A stretch of 36,138 nt of DNA from a virus: positions 1-36,138 of the IMG/VR virus record IMGVR_UViG_3300008110_000625. One strand, given 5' to 3'. Each line of letters opens with the position of its first letter. Position 1 is the stretch's first letter. The notes below the pieces were generated by a model that was given only the letters and a program-made list of their open reading frames with translations, was not told where the DNA came from and searched no databases. Positions 31,886 through 36,138 of the stretch are shown piece after piece. The translations under genes and the position numbers were made by a program.

Positions 31886-32122
31886 TTATGGAAGAGTTAT
31901 AACTATTTGTTTTCCTTCAGGATCAGTTACTCCAGCGATAGCTGCGTCGATGAGAGCTTGAGCCTCATCTCTGGTCTTTTCTACAGCATTAGTGCGTGAT
32001 GCCCAGGCTTCATTACTTTCAGTAGCCCAGACATTACCTGGATAGCCTGCAATATGTGATCTTTCGCTGTCTTGGTGAGTAATGAACCCTTTTCCGGTGT
32101 TTTCTGCTACAAAGTATTTCAT
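31886..32122 (-). CDS. Small hypothetical protein next to fibre gene, 78 aa
   Basis: Not functionally recognised. The pattern YFVAENTGKGFITHQDSERSHIAG, then AWASRTNAVEKTRDEAQALIDAAIAG, is one I associate with small genes beside tail-fibre genes in marine phages. A beta-rich N-terminus is followed by one helix. The stop codon lies in the loop of a 7-bp hairpin. A fibre-associated chaperone or adaptor is a guess based on position, 30 bases after the kelch-repeat fibre. Confidence 0.65.
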   Translation of the reverse strand: MKYFVAENTGKGFITHQDSERSHIAGYPGNVWATESNEAWASRTNAVEKTRDEAQALIDAAIAGVTDPEGKQIVITLP

Positions 32123-32152
32123 TTTTTTTGCTTTATCAGTTGTTAAAAGTAG

Positions 32153-35100
32153 TTAACTTAATCTTATTCTAATGAGGCTTCCACTTCTATAAAGCCCTCC
32201 GAGCGGTATTCCTCCGGTTGCTGCTTCGGTATCGTCTGCAAAATTTAAGCTAGCGGATACAGCGGATAGAATTACGGCTCCTGATGAAGAAGAATAGTCG
32301 AAAGTTTTGTTAAAAGCGAAGACAGTAGCTGCAGTAAATTCTTCTGTACAACTACATTGACCTGCTGGTACATCTCCTCCCATAGCAAGAGCACAGGATG
32401 TTATACCTGCTCCACCTGGATTTCGTCTAGCTGTAATCATAGCAGCTTTCGCCGACCACGATGTTCCGTTGTACTCTTCTGTACAAGTTCGTGCGACTGA
32501 ACCATCGTAACCTCCAAAAGCGAGGCCTGCATTCTGCGTACCTGCACCTCCGAGGCTATTTCTAGCAGTAATCATTGCACCGCCTGCTGCCCAGGATGTT
32601 CCATTATATTCTTCTGTACATGTAACGCGAGCACCAGTAAAACCTCCCATCGCAAGTCCGGCGTTTTGTGTTCCTGCTCCGGCTAGACTAGTTCTTGCTG
32701 TAATCATTGCACCGCCGGCTGTCCAAGAGGTACCATCATACTCTTCCGTACAAGCTAGTAGTGCAAAAGGGGAAGCTGCTAAGGATCCTCCCATCGCAAG
32801 TCCGACGTTTTGTGTTCCTGCGCCTGCAGGGCATTGTCTAGCACAGATTAAATTACCTCCTGCAGACCAGGATGTCCCGTCGTACTCTACTGTACAACTA
32901 CTGACTCCGCCTGGCGTATTTCCTCCGAAGGCTGATGCAGCATTTTGTGTTCCTGCTGCTGCCATACTGGTGACTAAGATTGGTAGTCCGCCGCCTCCTG
33001 ACCAGGACGTACCGTTATATTCTTCGGTGTTTGTAGTGAATGGATTTCCTCCAGCTAAAAGACCGGCATTCTGCGTTCCGGCTCCTGCACCAGCACCTCG
33101 GGCCGTGATTAAAGCACCGCCTGCAGACCAAGCGGCAGGTCCTGTTGGGCTACCGGCGAGATAGCAGAATCCTACACCTCCTGTATGAGTTAGAGAGCCG
33201 GAGAAAGTTACGGATCCGGTATTTATAAAAGGGCCTATGTTGGTTTTAGATCCGGATGTATTTAAAGAGCCGGTAACTATCAGGCTTCCGTTTACAGATC
33301 CAGTACCTGTGAAAGGAAATATTGTTATCGCGCTAGATGCACTGGTGGCAAATGAAGCGCTTAAAGCTATCGAAGCGGTACCGAATAAAGAACCGGTTGC
33401 TGATATCGCTCCATTTGTATTACAGTAGTTAAAAGTTCTAACTGCTTCAAAGTAAGGAAGTATGAATTCTTCTGTACAAGAAAATTGTGGAGCATTACTA
33501 CGACCTCCAAAGGCTAACCCTAATGCTTGTGTTCCAGCTCCTGCAAGTTGATATCTAGCAGTAATTAATGCAGCGCTCGTAGTCCAAGAAGTTCCGTTAT
33601 ATGTTTCTGTACAGCCTGCATTTCCTCCTCCCATAGCTAAACCTGCGTTTTGTGTACCTGCGCCAGCGAGATCAGCTCTTGCTGTGTTTAAAGTACCTCC
33701 TGTCGCCCAAGACGTACCGTCGTATTCTTCAGTTACATTTGTTGCACTAGGGTTAACACCGCCAAAAGAAAGACCGGCGTTTTGTGTACCAGCTCCTGCG
33801 AGTTGACGAACAGCAATAATTAAAGCACCGCCTGATGTCCATGTTGTACCGTCATACTCTTCTGTAATCGACTGTCTGGGATACGAACCTCCAAATGCTA
33901 GAGCTGCGTTCTGACTTCCTGCTCCTGCTCGTTGGCTGCAATCACTAATCATAGCACAGCCTGCTGTCCATGTGTTTCCATCGTATTCTTCTGTACAAGT
34001 AGTATAACTTCCTCCAGCAGCAAGACCGGCGTTCTGTGTACCTGCTCCTACTGGGTAGGTTCTGGCGGTGATTAATGCACCGCCTGCTGTCCACGATGTT
34101 CCATTATATTCTTCTGTACACGCTCGAATTGTAGGGGCACAGTAACCGCCGAAGGCTAAGCCGGCGTTTTGTGTGCCTGCTCCTCCCAAGATCCATCTAG
34201 CAGTAATTAATGCACCGCCTGCAGACCAGCCTCCGAATGTACCGAGGTAACTGAACTGTGCGCTTCCTGTTACTATAAGGCTTCCGCTAGTAACAAGTGA
34301 TCCGGTTAATATACCTACATTTGTTGCAAAAGAAGCTGTTCCTAGAAGAGACCCGGTAGCTGATATCGATCCTGATAAATTATCGTAAATAAATGTTGAT
34401 GTCATTGCTACTGTCGGGTCGGTCACACTAAATTCTTCAGTACACGATAATACAGCAAAAGGGCTTATTTTATATCCTCCAAATGCTAGAGCTGAAGTTC
34501 CTGATGCTCCTGCACCCCTTACGTAAATTCTTCCACAAATCATAGCAGAAGTGCTCGACCAGGTTGTTCCGTTATACTGTTCGGTACAGTTAGAAGTTGT
34601 ATAGCCGGGAAAATTACATCCTCCAAATGCAATAGCATCATTTTGTATACCTGCACCTCCTAGCGTATATCTCGCTTGACTTAATGCACCGCCTACTGCC
34701 CAGGATGTTCCGTCATATTCTTCAGAACAAGCCATAATAGCAAACGAAGGACTAGGTGAAGCGCCAGCAATCGATAGTGCGGCGTTTTGCGTACCAGCTC
34801 CGGCTGCTGCAGATCCACCTATAATCATTGCTCCGCCCGCCGTCCACGATGTCCCATCGTACTCTTCTGTGCATTGATATGCACCAAATCCACCGAACGC
34901 TAAACCGGCGTTTTGTGTCCCTGCACCTGTACGTAAGCACGACACGTCAATCAAAGTACCGCCCGCTGTCCACGATGTTCCGTCATACTCTTCAGAACAT
35001 TGTTTTGAAGGGTTCCTACCTGCGAAAGTAAGACCGGCATTTTGTGTACCTGCTGCTGCGTTTGCACACATGAGGCCGATCATTGCTCCGCCCGCCGTCC

Positions 35101-35587
35101 ACGATGTTCCGTCATACTCTTCTGTACACTGGTAGACAGCACCAGGAGGTCCGTAACCTCCAGCGGCTAGACCGGCATTTTGTGTTCCTGTTCCAGCACC
35201 ACAGCTTCTGGCTACAATTAAAGATCCGCCTGTTGACCATCCGGAGAGGCCCGGTATAAGTCTGTTATAAGCAAGTAGCATGCTTCCTGTAACTACTACA
35301 GATCCGCTCACAATCGCAGAACCTGTAAAAGGGAATGGATTGACATTAGCGACATACGATGCAGTAGCGGCAAATGAGGCGGTCGTAGCGTTAACTGTAT
35401 ATGATGCACTAGTGGCAAATGAGGCGGTCGTAGCGTTAACTGTATATGATGCACTAGTGGCATATGAGGAGCTTCCAAACAGAGAGCCTGTAAGTTGAGC
35501 AGAGCTACCGGAAGTTATTAACTGTCCGGATATAGTTACGGAATTCCCTGTAAAAGGTGTAATATTATTTACCTTAAGAGTACTCAT
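32153..35587 (-). CDS. Tail fibre with three successive six-bladed kelch-like propellers
   Basis: 1144 residues. The N-terminus STLKVNNITPFTGNSVTISG is a fibre start seen in marine phages, followed by two 15-residue TVNATTASFATSASY repeats (about 49-78) and Thr-Gly-Ser-rich linkers. Three arrays (about 115-386, 452-708 and 818-1085) each contain six units of the kind AGAGTQNAGLAFGG, then CTEEYDGTSWTAGGAMITAR, a kelch/galactose-oxidase-like blade with conserved Gly-Gly and Trp. The C-terminus (NFADDTEAATGGIPLGGLYRSGS) is a short module common on marine fibres. It probably binds host surface glycans. The divergence among blades and the near-identical linkers suggest recombination. No S74 domain is present. 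Confidence 0.85.
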   Translation of the reverse strand: MSTLKVNNITPFTGNSVTISGQLITSGSSAQLTGSLFGSSSYATSASYTVNATTASFATSASYTVNATTASFAATASYVANVNPFPFTGSAIVSGSVVVTGSMLLAYNRLIPGLSGWSTGGSLIVARSCGAGTGTQNAGLAAGGYGPPGAVYQCTEEYDGTSWTAGGAMIGLMCANAAAGTQNAGLTFAGRNPSKQCSEEYDGTSWTAGGTLIDVSCLRTGAGTQNAGLAFGGFGAYQCTEEYDGTSWTAGGAMIIGGSAAAGAGTQNAALSIAGASPSPSFAIMACSEEYDGTSWAVGGALSQARYTLGGAGIQNDAIAFGGCNFPGYTTSNCTEQYNGTTWSSTSAMICGRIYVRGAGASGTSALAFGGYKISPFAVLSCTEEFSVTDPTVAMTSTFIYDNLSGSISATGSLLGTASFATNVGILTGSLVTSGSLIVTGSAQFSYLGTFGGWSAGGALITARWILGGAGTQNAGLAFGGYCAPTIRACTEEYNGTSWTAGGALITARTYPVGAGTQNAGLAAGGSYTTCTEEYDGNTWTAGCAMISDCSQRAGAGSQNAALAFGGSYPRQSITEEYDGTTWTSGGALIIAVRQLAGAGTQNAGLSFGGVNPSATNVTEEYDGTSWATGGTLNTARADLAGAGTQNAGLAMGGGNAGCTETYNGTSWTTSAALITARYQLAGAGTQALGLAFGGRSNAPQFSCTEEFILPYFEAVRTFNYCNTNGAISATGSLFGTASIALSASFATSASSAITIFPFTGTGSVNGSLIVTGSLNTSGSKTNIGPFINTGSVTFSGSLTHTGGVGFCYLAGSPTGPAAWSAGGALITARGAGAGAGTQNAGLLAGGNPFTTNTEEYNGTSWSGGGGLPILVTSMAAAGTQNAASAFGGNTPGGVSSCTVEYDGTSWSAGGNLICARQCPAGAGTQNVGLAMGGSLAASPFALLACTEEYDGTSWTAGGAMITARTSLAGAGTQNAGLAMGGFTGARVTCTEEYNGTSWAAGGAMITARNSLGGAGTQNAGLAFGGYDGSVARTCTEEYNGTSWSAKAAMITARRNPGGAGITSCALAMGGDVPAGQCSCTEEFTAATVFAFNKTFDYSSSSGAVILSAVSASLNFADDTEAATGGIPLGGLYRSGSLIRIRLS
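32333..33136 (-). repeat. Third six-unit kelch-like repeat array in fibre
   Basis: Six units of about 45 residues, each holding a QNAGLA(F/M)GG and a (T/S)(E/V)EYxGTSW element, occur at about residues 818-1085. The last unit ends with CTEEF. Divided from array 2 by a Thr/Gly/Ser linker of about 110 residues. Confidence 0.8.
33464..34234 (-). repeat. Second six-unit kelch-like repeat array in fibre
   Basis: Six units in residues about 452-708, starting WSAGGALITARW and ending SCTEEF. The blade core (E-E-Y-x-G-x-x-W) is retained in five; unit 5 has T-E-T-Y. Closed by a linker with SATGSLFGTAS, nearly the same as the one after array 1 (SATGSLLGTAS). Confidence 0.8.
34430..35245 (-). repeat. First six-unit kelch-like repeat array in fibre
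   Basis: Six units in residues about 115-386, the first starting WSTGGSLIVARS. It is the most diverged of the three arrays: loops of 4-14 residues with extra Cys (LMCANA, VSCLRT, FGGCN) and unit 6 has SGTSALAFGG without the Gln-Asn. Confidence 0.8.
35369..35458 (-). repeat. Exact 45-bp tandem duplication in fibre N-terminal linker
   Basis: Two identical copies (35369-35413 and 35414-35458), in frame, each coding 15 residues of the TVNATTASFATSASY type. Partial copies flank both ends, so it is part of a longer array. Being identical at the DNA level it looks recent. Confidence 0.9.
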
Positions 35588-35638
35588 TATAGATTTGTTT
35601 TATCAGCTAGAATATTAAAGAAATAAACAATCGTATCT

Positions 35639-35645
35639 ATAAATA
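35639..35645 (-). promoter_or_regulatory. TATTTAT box in the gap ahead of the kelch fibre gene
   Basis: Minus strand GGTACTATTTATAGATAC, 52 nt before the fibre ATG at 35587, so further away than the other boxes. The flank GGTACTATTTAT is shared with the box at 22536-22547. A perfect 10-base palindrome, ATCTTAAGAT, lies at 35651-35660, just upstream. The 119-base gap holds no gene. Confidence 0.35.
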
Positions 35646-35706
35646 GTACCATCTTAAGATAGAAATCTAAGAACGAGTAATGTTATTTCTAATATATAAC
35701 TGAGTA

Positions 35707-36138
35707 TTATGTATTCTTTAAATCATTGATTTCTTTAGTCAATCTAGTGACTTGCTCTTGCAATTCTTTGATTTGTTTTTCCTGGGATTGCAAGGCTTTA
35801 ACTACAAGGGTAGATATCTTAGAATACTTGATGCCTTCTACTTCGCCGTTTTCATTCAATTCTACTAATTCTGGAATTATACCCTGTACTTCTTCTGCTA
35901 TAAAACCTATATCATACTTTGGTGTATTTTTCCAATTGAAAGTTACAGGACGTAATTTATAGATAGCGTCTATTGGTTGCAAATCTTTAATATTTTCTTT
36001 ATACCTTAAAGCAGACGTCTCAACAATACTCTGTGCAGTTAAAGTTGTACTAATACTTGCAGATCCTGTAATAATCAAGCTACCGCTAATAATAGCCGAT
36101 CCTGTAAATGGAAATATTGTTTCTGCCCTAGATGCTGA
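35707..36138 (-). CDS. Tail fibre C-terminus with Peptidase_S74-type chaperone domain, 5'-truncated by window edge
   Basis: The frame is open to the window end, so the true start lies outside. Visible residues begin with Thr-Gly-Ser repeats (FPFTGSAIISGSLIITGS) nearly identical to linkers of the next fibre. ALRYKENIKDLQPIDAIYKLRPVTFNWK, followed by DIGFIAEEVQGIIPELV and a C-terminal coiled coil (SQEKQIKELQEQVTRL), is the Peptidase_S74 / endosialidase intramolecular chaperone pattern. This domain trimerises the fibre and is then cleaved off. The Ser of the cleavage site is presumably the S-A-L-R-Y-K-E start. The domain is 110 residues or so. Confidence 0.88.
   Translation of the reverse strand, partial: SASRAETIFPFTGSAIISGSLIITGSASISTTLTAQSIVETSALRYKENIKDLQPIDAIYKLRPVTFNWKNTPKYDIGFIAEEVQGIIPELVELNENGEVEGIKYSKISTLVVKALQSQEKQIKELQEQVTRLTKEINDLKNT

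Noticed and set aside
31878-31898. 7-bp hairpin AACTCTT/AAGAGTT around the stop codon of the 78-residue gene, possible terminator
   Set aside because: The stem is A/T-rich with a 7-base loop and is followed on the minus strand by GTAATATTG, with no T tract, so it does not meet the usual terminator pattern.
32333-35245. Repeated blocks in the fibre considered as a CRISPR array or DGR template repeat
   Set aside because: The period is about 130-150 bases, in frame, and encodes kelch-like blades. No short palindromic direct repeats with unique spacers and no reverse transcriptase gene are present.
9487-35498. Many plus-strand open frames, such as 9487-9714, 17061-17291, 31469-31804 and 35280-35498
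   Set aside because: They lie opposite well-supported minus-strand genes, have no recognisable domains and show the composition expected of antisense shadows, several within the repetitive fibre.
1-36138. tRNA genes, insertion sequences or integrase/att sites
   Set aside because: The short gaps between genes leave no room for tRNA-sized folds and none was recognised; no transposase or integrase motifs were found on either strand.

Overview
The window looks like a 36 kb piece of a large AT-rich tailed phage with a contractile, T4-like tail (class Caudoviricetes), probably from a marine metagenome. All genes I can support lie on the minus strand, so transcription runs from high to low coordinates. 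Start codons are preceded by A/T-rich leaders with essentially no Shine-Dalgarno sequence. Together with the gene content, this makes a marine Bacteroidota (flavobacterial) host a reasonable inference, but it is not proven.

Layout in the direction of transcription. (1) 36.1-31.1 kb, host-contact region: the C-terminus of a fibre ending in a Peptidase_S74-type chaperone domain (its start lies outside the window), a 1144-residue fibre with three successive six-bladed kelch-like repeat arrays, and two small conserved-looking proteins. (2) 31.1-22.6 kb, a tightly packed accessory operon: five Fe(II)/2-oxoglutarate oxygenase-like genes, a flavin-dependent (tryptophan-type) halogenase, small membrane proteins, a GT9-like glycosyltransferase, a sulfotransferase, an APS kinase, an HxGH nucleotidyltransferase and a HAD phosphatase. 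(3) 22.5-7.85 kb, tail module: sheath, tube, a strong intrinsic terminator, a gp26-like tail assembly chaperone with a slip-dependent C-terminal extension, tape measure, a large baseplate protein, a gp53/LysM-like wedge protein and a 1420-residue hub-like protein carrying a DUF2272-like C-terminal domain. (4) 7.8-0 kb, replication and repair: a short divergent family-A DNA polymerase-like protein, gp32-like SSB, UvsX-like recombinase, endonuclease V (DenV), 5'-3' exonuclease, DnaB/gp41-like helicase and a B12-dependent class II ribonucleotide reductase that runs off the window.

How the parts fit. Regions 1 and 3 build the contractile tail and adhesins. Region 4 supplies nucleotides and a recombination-competent replisome. 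Region 2 has no structural role visible and encodes enzymes that hydroxylate, halogenate, sulfate and glycosylate something. The most unusual signals are this chemical-modification cassette, the hairpin plus nine-T slip site just before the tape-measure gene, a recurrent TATTTAT(TACTA) box 18-24 nt ahead of late genes, the triple-propeller fibre and the degenerate polymerase. No tRNA genes, CRISPR arrays, insertion sequences or att sites were seen, and no gene-free stretch exceeds 300 bases.
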